Made by a program: the position numbers and the translations under genes. A stretch of DNA of 64,000 bases. Origin: Carposina sasakii (Eukaryota > Arthropoda > Insecta > Lepidoptera > Carposinidae). Below the pieces are notes generated by a model, which saw only the letters and a program-made list of their open reading frames with translations, had not been told where the DNA came from and did not search any database. The stretch is from positions 10,301,115 through 10,365,114 of the forward strand of contig CP053161.1 of NCBI GenBank assembly GCA_014607495.2, written 5' to 3'. Positions 24,239-36,229 of the stretch are shown in pieces (position 1 is the stretch's first letter; the number at the start of each line of letters is the position of its first letter).

Positions 24239-25549
24239 TGCCCCCCGGCGTTGAAAGTCCTGGCTTTCAACATGATCGTTGTTCATTGGAAGGGGGCAGA
24301 TTCTATTAAAGGCTCTTCTAATAACGCCCTTGCTTGTTTGGATGTCAGCTACCCTGATGACTCCGTCAACGCCCGGGTGGACGTTTACAATACGTCCTAG
24401 GCACCATTTCAACGGCGGTAAAGCATCATCCTTGATGACGACCATTGTTCCTGGATCAAGGCGTCCTTTGGAAGACCTCCATTTAGTCTTTTGCTGCAAC
24501 TCCGAGACATACTCCTTTTGCCACCGTATCCAGAAGTGCTGGTGAATCTGTTCCACTCGATGCCATCTTTGCAACCTGGTCGGATTTGTGTTTTCCAGTG
24601 AAGGCACTGGCAGAGTGGTAAGAGCGCGTCCGACCAAAAAGTGACCTGGCGTTAATGGATTGAGATCGGATGGATCTGAAGACATGGGTGATAAAGGTCG
24701 TGAATTGAGTATGGCCTCTATTTTAACTAAAATTGTATACAACTCCTCAAAGGTTACATGGGAGTCGCCTAAAACTCTGGTTAGGTGGTATTTAAAAGAT
24801 TTAACCCCAGCTTCCCACAGCCCTCCAAAATGAGGCGCATAGGCTGGAATGAATTTAAATTCAACCGATTCATTTGCCATCGACTCTGAAATTGAGGATG
24901 AATTCTGTTTTAAAAAGGCATTAAGCTCGTTTTTTGCCCCGACAAATTGTGAGCCATTATCTGAAAATATTACCGCTGGCTTACCGCGACGCGCAACAAA
25001 TCTATGTAAAGCAGCAATGTATGCCTCCTTTGTTAAGCTTGTGACTAGTTCGAGGTGCAAACACTTAGTGGCGAAACATACGAACACTACGACATAGACT
25101 TTGATTAATCTACATCCACGTCCTGTACGGTCAGCAGCGAGTAGTGGTCCTGCGTAATCTACACCCGTAGCTTGGAATACATAACCTGGTTCAAGACGCT
25201 GCTCAGGCAAATGGCCCATTATTGGTTCAACAGTTTGGGCTCTCATTCTGAAACACCTCAGACATTTGTGTGCGACAGACCTGGCTAAATTGCGACCGCC
25301 TATAGTCCAAAACTGTTCTCGTATTGATGCCAATAACAGTTGGGGACCAGCATGCATTAAACGAAAGTGCTCGTTTATGAAAATAAGTTGTGCCAAGACA
25401 TGTTTTGATGAAAGCAATATTGGATGCTTTTTATTGTATGTAAAATTAGAATTTTCTAGTCTACCGCCTACTCTGATTAAGTCTGAATCGTCAATAAATG
25501 GAGATAATATTAAAAGTTTGTTTTTGTTTGGTAACGCTTGTTTTTTTTA
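24233..25549 (-). pseudogene. BEL pol, integrase region
   Basis: Open from an interrupting TAA at 25,547 down to a stop at 24,233-24,235 that lies inside the 3' LTR. It encodes the zinc-binding H-H-C-C module (HFRLMHAG...KCLRCFR, about 25,245-25,375) and the catalytic core with D in GVDYAGPL (~25,150), D in SDNGSQF (~24,950) and E in GGLWEAG (~24,820). A C-terminal DUF5641-like tail (RWQKEYVSELQ...LGRIVNVHPG) follows. Integrase joins element cDNA to host DNA. All three acidic residues are present. The region would normally be the end of one gag-pol polyprotein. Confidence 0.9.
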
Positions 25550-27202
25550 ATAGCTGATCGTATTCATCAAATGATTGTTTTTGAGACCATTTAATAAGTA
25601 ATGTGAACGCATTATGAATTTCGTCTGTGGTGAGTGGCCCAGATCTTTTAACATTTCTTTTTTACAATTATGAATGAAACGCAATGCATATGCTAAGGCT
25701 CTCTTCAGTTTAAGTAATTTTGAGAATCTGTTAAAATCGATTAAACTGTCATTTGCATTTGTAGTTAAAGAGACCGCTGTTACTGTTATCATTTCTGGCA
25801 TTACAAATTTTGAGCTTTTTACGAAATCACTTTTAGGCCAATTAGGTTCATCCTCCTTTAAAAAATCTGGTCCGTTCCACCACATTGACAAATTAGGCAG
25901 TTCTGACATGCTAACTCCACGAGATAACATATCAGCTGGATTTTCAGCTGTCGGCACATGCCGCCATTCATGGTTGGCTGTGAGCTCTTGGATTTCAGCT
26001 ACACGATTTTTAACGAATTGTTTTAGTTTGTTTGGTTGAGTTTGGAGCCAACCTAAAACAATGGATGAGTCAGTCCAAAAAATACATCTCTTTACCGAAA
26101 TGCGAAATGAGTTGAGCACTTTCTCAGTCAGACGTGCAGCGACAAGGGCACCACACAATTCAAGGCGCGGAATGGTAGTAGGTTTTAATGGCGCAACCTT
26201 ACTTTTTGCGCACAGCAACTTGATATCCACTTGTCCGTTACATTCCGACCTAACGTACAAGCACGAGCCATATGCGTCTTGAGACGAATCACAAAATGTG
26301 TGAATTTCAATCACACTATTCGGATCGTCATTGGTTACACAGCGCGGAATTTTTAAATCTAGTACATGATGCAATTTGGATGTAAACTTATGCCATAAAT
26401 TTATAATGTCTGTGGGTAACGGATCTTCCCAGGACAATTTCAACAACCAAGTTTTCTGTAGCAAGATTTTAGCTTGAATGACGCACACGCTTAATAAACC
26501 GAGCGGATCATATATCTGTCCTATGGCGGATAGAATAGACCGTTTGGTTGGATTTTTCTCAACTGCTGGCTTTATCGAATAGTATAACTGGTCACTGGGT
26601 GGTGACCAACCTAGGCCCAAGGTATTTGACAACCCTTGGTCGCCGAGGTTCAGTGTCTGACATGAATCTGACTGAGAAAGTTCTATATTTGACCTGATTT
26701 TGCGGAGATTGAAACAACCTGCAGTTAGGACTTGGCAAACGCCTGTCTTTATTTTGAGTAACAGCTCTTTTGTTTGAGCACCAGTAACTAAGTCGTCGAC
26801 GTAAAAATCGTCGCTGATGATTTGTGCTATTTGTGGATTGTCACAGTCTAATGCAAGTTGCCTCAAGCAACGCACAGCAAGAAATGGCGCGGATGCTGTC
26901 CCATAGGTTACGGTATTCAAATTATATATTTTTAATTCCTTATTTGGATCATCCCGCCAGATTATCTGCTGCAAGTGCCTTTGATTTGTATGTATTAAGA
27001 CTTGCCGGTACATTTTCTCCACGTCTCCGGTCAACACGTATGGATAGTGTCTGAATCGCAAAAAGTATGGAAAATAAATCACTTTGTATAGTGGGTCCGA
27101 CCATTTGAATGTCATTGTATGAAACCCCTGTGCTCGTGGCAGCACTTGCATTAAACACGACGCGAAGTTTAGTAGTCGTGCTGTTCTCGCGCAGGACACC
27201 AT
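25547..27202 (-). pseudogene. BEL pol, reverse transcriptase and RNase H region
   Basis: Carries the distal RT motifs (LTGDVEKMYRQVL, then FYVDDLVTGA at about 26,800, the catalytic YVDD) and RNase H motifs (HTFCDSSQDAYGS, then RLELCGALVAARL and FWTDSSIVLGWL at about 26,070). The first 45 or so residues are out of register: the true RT path enters this frame near 27,060 from the neighbouring one. Near the 3' end a second local frame change (between about 25,640 and 25,550) leads to the stop at 25,547. Peptidase_A17-type BEL pol is the closest family from memory. Confidence 0.9.
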
Positions 27203-28649
27203 GATGTGGAAGAAAAAATGGATGTTTGTTTGTTTGTATGTTGTGTTGTGTCTGTGTCATGTGTCCCAATAGAATATATTCAGACATGAAGTTTGTATAC
27301 ATCTCCTTTAGTTTTGGTTGTTTATCTAACCTGCGCTCAAGTGATAGAAAACACTGCTTGGCACGTTCATATGAGTCACCTAGACAAGATTCTGGCCTCT
27401 TGAGAGGGACAGAGACAGAAAATCGCCCATCTGGCATTCGAGTATAATTTTCTACGAAATTCTCTTCACATAAACGCTCTTCTACAGAATACACCAGCTT
27501 AGAATTGTCCGGTACCTCCTCAAGAGACCAGAATTTAGCTAACTGCTCCTGTATTGTATTGTTCGCGATCAGATTACATGTGACTGCTTGAGATGGATTT
27601 CTGTGTCCGTGGTTTAGACCATTGGTAGGTCCGGAGACTATATAACCGAGTTTTGTGTGCTGTAAAATTGGACAGCCTGTACCTAAACGTACTTGACCCT
27701 GTTCGAGCAGGTCCCAGAAAATGTCTGCGCCGAGTAGAATGTCTACGCCCGACGGATTGAAATATTCTGGGTCCGCTAGCACAACATGTGTAGGTATGTT
27801 TAGTTTAGGTACACTAACATGATTGGTACAAAGCGTGACAATGTTCGGCAGGACCAAGAACGAAATATTTGTTTTGTATTGGTTCGTTCTGGACTCGATG
27901 AATGCATTGCAGCGTTTTGTTATTTGTGTAACGTTATTGTTTATTCCAACGACGGATGATTGCACTTGTGTATGTTTAATTCCCAATCTGCGTAACAAGG
28001 AATCCGTCATGAACGATGCTTGACTCCCAGAATCTAGAATGGCTTTGACTTCATGGCGGTGGTTGTCTTTGTCATACATGTGGATCACGGCAGTTGAAAG
28101 TAGGACACGCCCTGTCGCCTCGACTGAGAGCGATGTCGCACCCACAACTGATGGCTCGTCGGAACGCGACACCGTATCTGAATGAAGTAGTGAATTATGT
28201 TTTTGGGAACATTTCATGCATGGGCCCAATCTGCACACGCGAGCCTGATGACCGGGTCGGAGGCAGTTTTCACATAACTTGAGCTTCCTCACCGATTCTG
28301 CTCTCTCGTTGACAGTTTGCGCTAGAAATTGGTCGCACCTGTAAATGCGATGGTTTTGGTTGCACAAAGGGCAACTGTACCTATATGATGCATAAGATGT
28401 TGCCTGAGTGCGTGTAACTGCTGCGAGACCCTTATAGTGCTCGGCAGATTTGTGTCTGTCAGCCCTGGTGCTAACATTTGTAATATTATTGCTCATGTTC
28501 AAAGTCTCAAGCAAATCAGCCCTATTTCTTAAAAATAATGTAAATTGTTCTAATTTGATAATTTTAATTTCGGATTTATATTCTTCCCATTCCCGCAATG
28601 TCCTAGCATCTAATTTAGTACTCATAATAAAATAATAAGAGTGTCCCAT
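26949..28649 (-). pseudogene. BEL gag C-terminus, protease and start of RT
   Basis: After a few out-of-frame residues this encodes STKLDARTLREWE (gag), then Cys-His clusters (CPLCNQNHRIYRC and CENCLRPGHQARVC, about 28,190-28,385). An aspartic protease with the DSG active-site triad (AILDSGSQASF, about 28,020-28,045) follows, then the N-terminal RT block (TTKLRVVFNASA). Coding similarity leaves this frame near 27,060 and resumes in the next one. The terminal residues after TLSIRVD are read-through noise. Confidence 0.9.
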
Positions 28650-28925
28650 GAAGCCGTCGGTTCCCCCAGAGTATTTAATGCTCTTAAGTTTTTTGTAAAC
28701 GTGTCTATTATTTTACGTATCGACTGATATGATTCCTTTTTACTTGGCTCTAAAGCAAACAGCGCTTGAATATGGTTTTGTACTAGTAATCGTTTATTGT
28801 CATATCTGTCGCACAACAAATTCCAAGCTATCTCATAATTACGAGCTGAAAAATCTAACGATTTAATTACCTGGGCAGCAGCTCCCTCCAGGGATGCACG
28901 TAGGTAGTGAAACTTTTGTATTCCG
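28622..28925 (-). pseudogene. BEL gag, middle segment
   Basis: A gag stretch (MLCDRYDNKRLLVQNHIQAL...SIRKIIDTF) continuing the DUF1759-like domain. It is open between a frame change near 28,918 and another near 28,630, where the frame stops and the next one takes over. No start codon of its own is implied. Confidence 0.8.
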
Positions 28926-29433
28926 AAATTGAGGAATTTTCATGTATCAATGAGACAAATAAGTCGTGAAATTCCAACCACTCCTCGTACTGACCTCCAT
29001 ACTTTGGAATTTGGATCGTTGGTAACTTGATGTTGCGAGGGCTCGTGTGTCTCGCCTTATTATGAAGAGTTTGCTCCTCGCCTTCACCTGAAACGTACGA
29101 ACCACTGGCTGAACAATCGTCATTTTTAGAAGGCTTATGGGCCTGTAATATTTCCTGACCAAGAGCAACGTTCGAGTAGAACAAATCCTCAAATTCTTGT
29201 CGTGTGGCGGAGTGAGCGGCTAGCTCGATTTCATCTTCAACATTGCACTCGATTTCAGACTGAATGACGCCAAATTGAGCGTAAAGTTCGTCAATTTTCT
29301 TTAAACGAACCTGAAGCTCAATCGCTTGCAATGATGTTAATGAATGTATTTTTTCTACATAGTTGATAAAATTAGTCAACTGTCTTTTAATTACTCCCCG
29401 TTTACGTATTAAATCTTTATTCTCAGTGGACAT
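28867..29433 (-). pseudogene. BEL gag, N-terminal segment
   Basis: Starts with an ATG at 29,431-29,433 (MSTENKDLIRKRGVIKRQL). It has an amphipathic, likely coiled-coil N-terminus (about residues 10-75), then a DUF1759 opening LPTIQIPKYGGQYEEWLEFHD. The meaningful frame ends near 28,918; the last 20 or so residues up to the stop are out of frame. Gag would form the particle that packages element RNA. Confidence 0.85.
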
Positions 29434-30270
29434 TTTGTCGGGCTATGAAACTATGGGCTAAATGCTTTGATTGTATATTAAGTATGGATTAAAATTGTAT
29501 AATTGATTGATTAGATTGTGTAAATAAAATGATTTGAATTAAATTGGTAATGGATTGTATTTAATTATATATAGGTAGTTAAAACACTTTGTATAAGTTT
29601 GAATGTATAAAACAATGCAATATAATTATAATTTGTATCGAAATCTAACGAGTAATTAGTTAAATAAGATGTTTACTTGTAAATGCAACGTTAATACGAG
29701 CGAGATTCGCCTGGCTGCGGCTGGTGCGCCGGCCGGCTTGGTAACAATGCGCTCGCGATAACTAAGTTACTCGTACCTGCTATTATAACGTAATGTTTTT
29801 GATAAAATATGTTCGTTTACGAATTTGCTTAAAATTTAGTATGATTCTCAATCTATATCGTTAAATTATGTATATTAATGTATGTACTAACCTTGTAAAT
29901 GAGACTAACTTTCTATGAAACCCGTAACGTTAAGTTTTAACTTAAAATACATTACAAAGATAAAGTGATTGCAATTATGTACGTACCTCGATATTGTTTA
30001 CGTTTGAAATGGTAACTAATTGGAACGGACTCACTTTTAATCACTCGTTTCGGCCTTAAATTTCATAGCAATCCGATCCGACCACAATATTTGCACTTTT
30101 ATATAGGTAGGTAGTCCTGGACAATGTCGAATTCTTGGTTGGCACTTAACGGTTTCGGTTCCATATAAGTAGTTGTATTCATATAAAATGGCTGATTTCC
30201 TTGACTCTTCAGTTTTGCTATTATCCAGATGTTATTGAAGTATTAGGGCTTGAGTTCTCCTGGATATTTG
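29434..30270 (-). other. BEL untranslated leader
   Basis: About 840 bp between primer-binding site and gag ATG, AT-rich with one GC-rich island (29,700-29,755, gctgcggctggtgcgccggc). No ORF is called. Presumably it holds packaging signals, which cannot be located by eye. Confidence 0.55.
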
Positions 30271-30286
30271 GCTCGATGAAGGACCA
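30271..30286 (-). promoter_or_regulatory. Candidate primer-binding site
   Basis: Directly inside the 5' LTR the minus strand reads TGGTCCTTCATCGAGC. The first nine bases (TGGTCCTTC) are complementary to the 3' end of a tRNA ending GAAGGACCA, such as animal tRNA-Tyr as I recall it. Complementarity stops there, so the call is tentative. Its position next to an LTR ending in CA is what supports it. Confidence 0.5.
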
Positions 30287-30593
30287 TGTAGACTATGTCG
30301 TCAAATTGCCTTTGGATTTTGAACGTGTGATGCTGGTTGATGATTTGATGATTGAAGAAAATTATGTACTCATGAACTTTCAATGAATTTAATCAAAACT
30401 TGCAAAATATACATGTATAGCTGTATCATTATATATATAACTGATTTAAGTTATTTTTAAAAGGACGTAAGTCTATAATGCGCTCAGTAACAGCGAACGG
30501 TGAAGAGTGACATGCAAAATTGATGCGGCTGCGTTCCCCGCGCGGCACCTTCCCCTCGGTGGTCCATCGGTGACATTCATTCATCTCTTAACA
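30287..30593 (-). repeat. BEL/Pao 5' LTR, 307 bp
   Basis: In element sense it begins TGTTAAGAG at 30,593 and ends TAGTCTACA at 30,287, giving the TG...CA termini expected of an LTR, and is followed at once by the primer-binding candidate. 283 of its 307 bp are repeated exactly in the 3' LTR. The flanking pentamer beyond 30,593 is cgtat, with no exact partner at the other end. Confidence 0.85.
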
Positions 30594-32585
30594 CGTATCT
30601 ACGACCTGCATATGACCGCTGCTTACCATTTTCTAACATTCCGCACTAATTACATTCTATGGATCTTTGGTCTGAAAATAAATGATTTTTATTATATAAT
30701 TCAACTTCAACGTTGTGTATTTGTACATCCATGTACCGGTAGTCCACACCGATTCGATTAGAGACAACGATCGCGTTTCCTATTAGGTTCAGTTGCAGCT
30801 CGTGACGTTACTACTGTGCCCAGAACTTATATGTATGAGGGTTCCTTACGAGACCCTTTTTATTTCTGCTTCTTGGCTATTTGGGTCATAGTTTTATTGC
30901 TTTCGGTGTTTTTCCAGATGTATTTATATGAGTTCCCTTACACTTAAGAGCAAGATATTTTTATACTTACAAACAATGTGAAAGTAATTTTCCAAACTGT
31001 TATGGCGTATTTATAGCATCTGTAGCACCTTTACTCAACTAAATTGGGGTCAAGCAAACTTCTTGAAACAAAACAGTCTAAGTACGGAACCTTAATTTAC
31101 CTAACCAATATTTACCGCTTTTTCTATTCACCGAAGTCCCTCCACTTGGTTTTACAGCTGTAATTGGAGTGCACTAGATACCTCGCCATAACCTGAATGG
31201 GGTCCTTTCATCGACCTTATGCACTAAAACGCGACGTTTTTAGCTGAATAGTGAAGTTTTTTTTACTCTTGTATAAAGAGTATAGTGGCATACTAGTTTA
31301 ATGTATTAAAGGAAATAGATTTTTTTAGGATACGAGTATGTCTGGCAGTACATATGCGATATAGGTTAGTCTCTTTAGGATACTTTTTAAAATTTGGATT
31401 ATATTATGGATTATGGCTTATTTTTTTAAATTGTGATAGAATTAATCCATAGAGCATGTTAACTTTATGTTTGCAGTATGTAATATTAATTTAATTATAT
31501 TAAACTATAGCGATATAAATTACAATTTGTTATTACAATTAGAATATAATTTTTGAATGTACAATGTACAAAATTGAAGTTTTAAACACAAAACTCCACC
31601 ACAATGTCATCAAAATCTACCGCAGAGTAAAAATAACATAAATAAAGCTAACCTCACGCTGAAATGCCGCTCCGAAATAAGCTGAAGTAAAAAGAGGTTG
31701 CAAATTACACGGCCGCATATCGTGTTATTACAACTGGTGAGTGAGGAAGGCCTTTGATGTGGTGAAAAACAAAGTACGTAGCTCCGAGGTTTAACCTTGT
31801 TGCGTGGGGTTGCTATTGTTTTTTTGGACACACGTTATTAATTGAAATATCCGATTTTTTGGGGTTTTTAAATTAGATAGGACCTAATTTGATTTTATTT
31901 AAATATTTCAACTTTTATAGGACAAGGTATAACAGACACAAATCTGATTAAAATGTACTGTTTATTTTATTTAGTTTGTACAATGTTATGTATGAAAATA
32001 ATTATTTTTATCACTTAGCTAGCACCCATCTGTAATATGCATGCCAATGCCAAATGCTGTAATAGTAAACTCGACATTTACCAAAAGAAAACTACTTTAT
32101 CTATTTCTAACAGATACCCAATCCTACAACACGCCAACCAGCATACCGTAGAGACGTCCTAGACTGTATACGTTTCTGAAGGTTTATATAAGACGTGCTA
32201 ATGAATATTAATTCTAGCCGTCTTACCCGCCCGTGTGTACAGTGAATTATCTATCGGATACCTGAAACTTCTAGTCTGTTTACGTACAACTAACATGTTT
32301 GACGTGGGGAATTGGTGATGTTCTAAGGATATTATGCTGCGATATTTGCATAGTTATATTGGGAATGAACAATCTTGTGGGTTCAATTTTATTGTTATCT
32401 AATTATATGATGTTTTTTTAATAAAAAATATGTTTGGAAACGATTTTATATATTTCCGTAATGTTATAAGTTTGGCACTCTGGGGTAACACTTAAGAGCT
32501 TCAGCTTAGAATTATCGGTATCAATGTTTAAGAAAGCCTTCATCATGCGCGGCGTCACAATCGCATGTTAAAATTGATCTCACAT
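30594..32585. other. Non-coding DNA, possibly with a LINE tail at its start
   Basis: The first 120 bp (taccattttctaacattccg, then tctatggatctttggtctga and aataaatgattt) reminds me of a lepidopteran retroelement 3' end, but I could not confirm a family. The rest shows no gene; the 73-codon frame at 31,610-31,831 (minus) has no domain. Confidence 0.35.
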
Positions 32586-32589
32586 CATC

Positions 32590-32812
32590 ACTACATATTA
32601 TAAAACAAAGTCGCGTGCCGCTGTCTGTCCGTCCCTATGTATGCTTAGATCTTTCAAACTAGGTAACGGATTTTGATGCGGTTTTTTTTTATAGATAAGA
32701 GTGATTCACGGGGAAGGTTTATAATGTATAATTAGGGACCCGCCCCGGCTTCGCATGGGAGTAATGCACTCTCACGCCAGGCGAAGCCGTGGGCGGCCTC
32801 TAGTACTACATA
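32590..32812 (-). repeat. Internally deleted retroelement tail with inverted ends
   Basis: Plus-strand reading: attataaaacaaagtcgcgt, then ctgtctgtccgtccctatgt, aacggattttgatgcggttt and gattcacggggaaggttta, ending with gcgaagccgtgggcggcctc followed by tagta. This is the reverse orientation of a widespread lepidopteran repeat, much shortened. Within its last 75 bp, gacccgccccggcttcgcat (32,738) is an inverted partner of gcgaagccgtgggcggcctc (32,782-32,801), so two heads of the family meet head to head. Confidence 0.6.
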
Positions 32813-32815
32813 AAT

Positions 32816-34340
32816 GGTATTTGAGATTATGCGTTCGATACATAAGTAGGAAGGAAAATAAACGTGTTATTTAGCCTCCAGGGAGAACTAATACACTTGG
32901 TGGAAACAGAAAGGTAAACTAGAATAAAGTGAAAATTACCATTATCTTACAAAGTTGCAAATTCTGAAGTTTATGCGAAAACAACTTGCATGGCGCTAGG
33001 GAAGTAATTATAGTTAATTATTCCTTAGGGTAGCTTAGGTTTTTACCCTCAGGTAGGTATAGTATGTTCCTCTTTAAATTTCAATAAACGCAAGATCACA
33101 ACTTTGTTAATTATTCGGCTAAGGTTCATTTGGGTTCAGGTAAAATTAATTAATGATTATTCTGAGGCCTTAAAATAAACTTTCTCAAGCTGATAATCTA
33201 CTTCATAAGCGTATTTAAGTAAGTAAACATAAATACTAACACCCTAATTCAATACTGGCAATTGTAAGTATTAAGTGTAAATATTGATTAATAAATGTAT
33301 TATGTAGAAAAAATTGACCTCTGCTGATGCGGATCTTAACTAGAATACATCAGCTGCATCTCCTTTTGGGCATGTCGTTGGAGTCAAACAAGGAACTTGG
33401 GCATTCTCAAGGCGATAAGCTACTCGTAGCAACTTGTCACTGGTCATTTACATCTGTCCCCGCTATATTAATCGTAGCTGTAGGATATCCATTACGAGCA
33501 TATCACGAGACTACCCCATTTAATACCCTGTTTTATAAAAACGTATAGTCCGTACTCGGTATTCTTTCAGGTTTTCCTAGACCGTAGACACTTTATATTT
33601 TCCTATTTTCCGACTACATCAGACCCTCCTGCAATTCGCCTGCAATAGTGAGCAGGTGGTATGGTGGTCCCTTGAGGCCCCGGTAATGAATATTAACGTA
33701 CCGCGACAACTCTGTTTGCACGACGCTATACGGAATTGCTGGGTTATATTGCTATTGGTGTTTGTGGCACAGATTTTTTGTGATTATTTTAGTTTATACT
33801 CTTCGGCTAAGAGCTTTACAACATTTTGGATATTTTTAGGTTGAGATTGTATTCTTAATTTTAAATTTTTAAATCTAAATTTTAGTGTACCTACTTACTA
33901 CGATAACGACTGATGATATGGAGGTAACTCTTAATAATCTGTATACAAATTTAACTTATCGTCAAAAATGACACTTAAATCCATTAAACTTCACTCAAGC
34001 TAAGCAAAAACCGCTGTAAACGTGACGCCAGCAACGCTTGCGCTAAAGGAAAACCTAACAAGCGCTCGCTGCAACGTGCATTAAAAGAAAATTAACGAAA
34101 TTTGATGCACGGATTATGCAAACCAGTTATATCCGCCTAGGTTCTTTGTTAGCACGTCCTAAACGAGTTTTAATAGTGTTATGACGACATAATTCGAAAG
34201 CTTTGGATTTAGACTTACCTAGGCTGTTGGTTTTTGAATCTTTTAGGAGAATGGTATAAGATTCATTTTGCAGTTGACGTTTCCTAACGAGCGTTATGCA
34301 AGTTGATTATAAGCATCAATTTAAAATTGATATACTTAAA
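32816..34340. other. Non-coding DNA
   Basis: Contains the dispersed repeat at 33,337-33,482. Frames at 33,327-33,548 and 33,656-33,844 overlap or follow that repeat and have no recognisable domain. Confidence 0.4.
33337..33482 (+). repeat. Second copy of the tagaatacatcagctgcat repeat
   Basis: Shares ordered blocks with 20,698-20,840: tagaatacatcagctgcat, gggcattctcaaggcgataa, agcaact, tttacat, ttaatcgta. The intervening bases differ by substitutions and small insertions. Confidence 0.5.
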
Positions 34341-34342
34341 TA

Positions 34343-35836
34343 AAGTTAGAGAGTATGTCAGTTCGTACTATCATGCAATAAGTTATTAGATTGACCTACA
34401 CCTAAACTATAGCTATATAGCTTCTAAGTAATAGCAGGATAGTTAAATAAATATAAGATAAAAACTTGTGCCAAACTCCTACTACCTTACTTAATAGGTA
34501 ACTTTTATGGTAATTTGTTTATGAACATCGTATGAGATGCCTAGACCATTGGCCATGCCATAACCATGATCATTTATTCGATTCCACTGAGCTATAGATA
34601 AAAGCTAAAAGTTTTTTCCAAATTAAGTATACCATAATTAATTATAATTCTGCAGCTAATGAGTCTGATTGTTTCCCTGTATATTCACGATAAAATTAAA
34701 CCATACTCAAAGTTTAAGATGTTTTGTTTGTTGCATTAATTAATTCTAGCCGAGTTCATGGTAAACAGTCTGCGCTCAACTTTCGACGCGTCTTTTCAAG
34801 TAAATTGCGTGTGATAGATTATTCACAATGACTGTGAGTCATTGTTGTTTTATAAATATTGAAAAATGTAAAACATTTGTATTTATGCAATAATTTTATT
34901 TCGTAATTATCAATATTAGCATTTTTGTTCATTTAAAATTGTGGTCGAAAACAATTGGCTGTATGTTCATGAATTAAAAAAAAAAGAATGACATTACAAA
35001 AAGCGGGGGAAAACGTTTGGGACGGCTCCCTCGAAAAATATTATCAAAAAGAAGAAAAGATACTATAAAAACTCATATAAGTAGTAATCTAATATACTAT
35101 TTATTAGAAACTTTGGGCTTATTTAATAATTAAATGCCAACAGTAATACAATATAATTAATTTACTTTGTTGTCTTGGTAGCTGTAGTACTTCATGTTCA
35201 TGTAAGTAATATTTCTCATATTTTGTCAAAAGTGATAGAATATATCCTATCTATAAGAATAATCTTTATAAATTGAGGCATGAAAATTGATAATTCAAAG
35301 TTTAAAGGTCAAATGATGCTTAGCTAGTTCCCAATAATAAGCTTCCAAGGAGGGAAGTCTTTGTGAAACTTTGTTTGTTTGTAACAGGGCTTACTGGGCG
35401 TATTTCATATGTGCTATTATAGTATTTCCTTTAGACAAGAAGTGACTAATCCAACTTAAGTACTGCATGTACATAACTGGTGTGTAAGTGTATGTTTGAT
35501 GTTCATGATGTCGCTGAATGTCTTGTTTTGAGTATTTTGGTTTATAAGATTTATTTTATCACTTCTTCGTACATGTGAAGTGTTCACCTATTTAGGTGTT
35601 GCATGTACCTACACACCTAAGTATCTGGTGTAAGTGCATGATAATAGAAGTTATTTATGTTCTCTTAAAATATTAATTTCCTTTATAATTGCAACAAATA
35701 AATTCTACGGCATGGTCATATAATTATAAACTTTTGTGTTTATAACTACTGGTATTTTATCATTTCAGTAAACATTAAATAAATGATTGTGAAAATAAAT
35801 TCCCTTTTGTTTTTTAATATTTCACACCTTCAAGTT
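34343..35836 (+). repeat. Permuted duplication, copy A (order X then Y)
   Basis: Segment X (34,343-34,810) is followed by segment Y (34,811-35,836). Both recur in the same orientation but reversed order at 40,777-42,242. Copy A is bounded by the pentamer AAGTT at 34,343-34,347 and at 35,832-35,836. No ORF or transposon termini are visible. Y matches its partner at about 99 percent, with differences mostly in homopolymer length. X matches with several short scrambled patches. Confidence 0.92.
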
Positions 35837-36184
35837 TGAGATTCTGATTACATATTATCAACATATTGATAAATTACCTGGTACAAGTATAGTGATATTG
35901 CTTATTTAAAATAATGCTAAATTATATCACTCAGAATTCCAAGCTAATACTATCTAACTTCCAGATTTGCGAGTTTCCGAATTTTGGATTTGCGAGTTTC
36001 CGAAATTGATTATTTATCTTGTGTTCTCCTGTTGTAGTAAAAGATTTAAATGGTAAAATTTGACTAGTGAAATTAGAATTTCCAGGTTTCGGATTTCGGA
36101 AATTCAGATAATGAAGTTTCAAAAATTCTTAAGTTCAATTAATATCTAGACTCTTTTAAAATCAATTAGCACCGTTTAGCTAGA
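35837..36184. other. AT-rich spacer, possible decayed gypsy 5' LTR
   Basis: Lies between duplication copy A and the gypsy primer-site relic, where a 5' LTR would be expected. It holds a two-copy 26-bp tandem (gatttgcgagtttccgaa, at 35,963 and 35,989) and a related gatttcggaaattc at 36,084. No matching 3' LTR was found downstream of 39,290, so the LTR idea is unproven. Confidence 0.35.
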
Positions 36185-36229
36185 TCTAACATCAGAAGTG
36201 GGATCACTTAGACCAAATATTAACATAAT

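Larger units (their letters stand above)
23956..30593 (-). mobile_element. BEL/Pao LTR retrotransposon, nearly complete
   Basis: Runs right to left: LTR, primer site, a leader of about 850 bp, gag, protease, RT, RNase H, integrase, polypurine tract, LTR. Domain order, the BEL-type gag with tandem Cys-His clusters, the YVDD RT motif and the DUF5641-like integrase tail mark the BEL/Pao superfamily. No envelope ORF is seen. The two LTRs are identical over 283 bp, indicating recent insertion, but the coding region is interrupted by several frame changes, so the copy as read is non-functional. Confidence 0.93.

Noticed and set aside
30201..30386. Plus-strand ORF across the inner edge of the BEL 5' LTR
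   Set aside because: It crosses the LTR/primer-site boundary antisense to the element, and half of it is LTR sequence also present at 23,956-24,238.
35837..36184. 5' LTR of the gypsy relic
   Set aside because: Position is right and a primer-site relic follows, but no matching 3' LTR was found, so it is reported only as a possibility.
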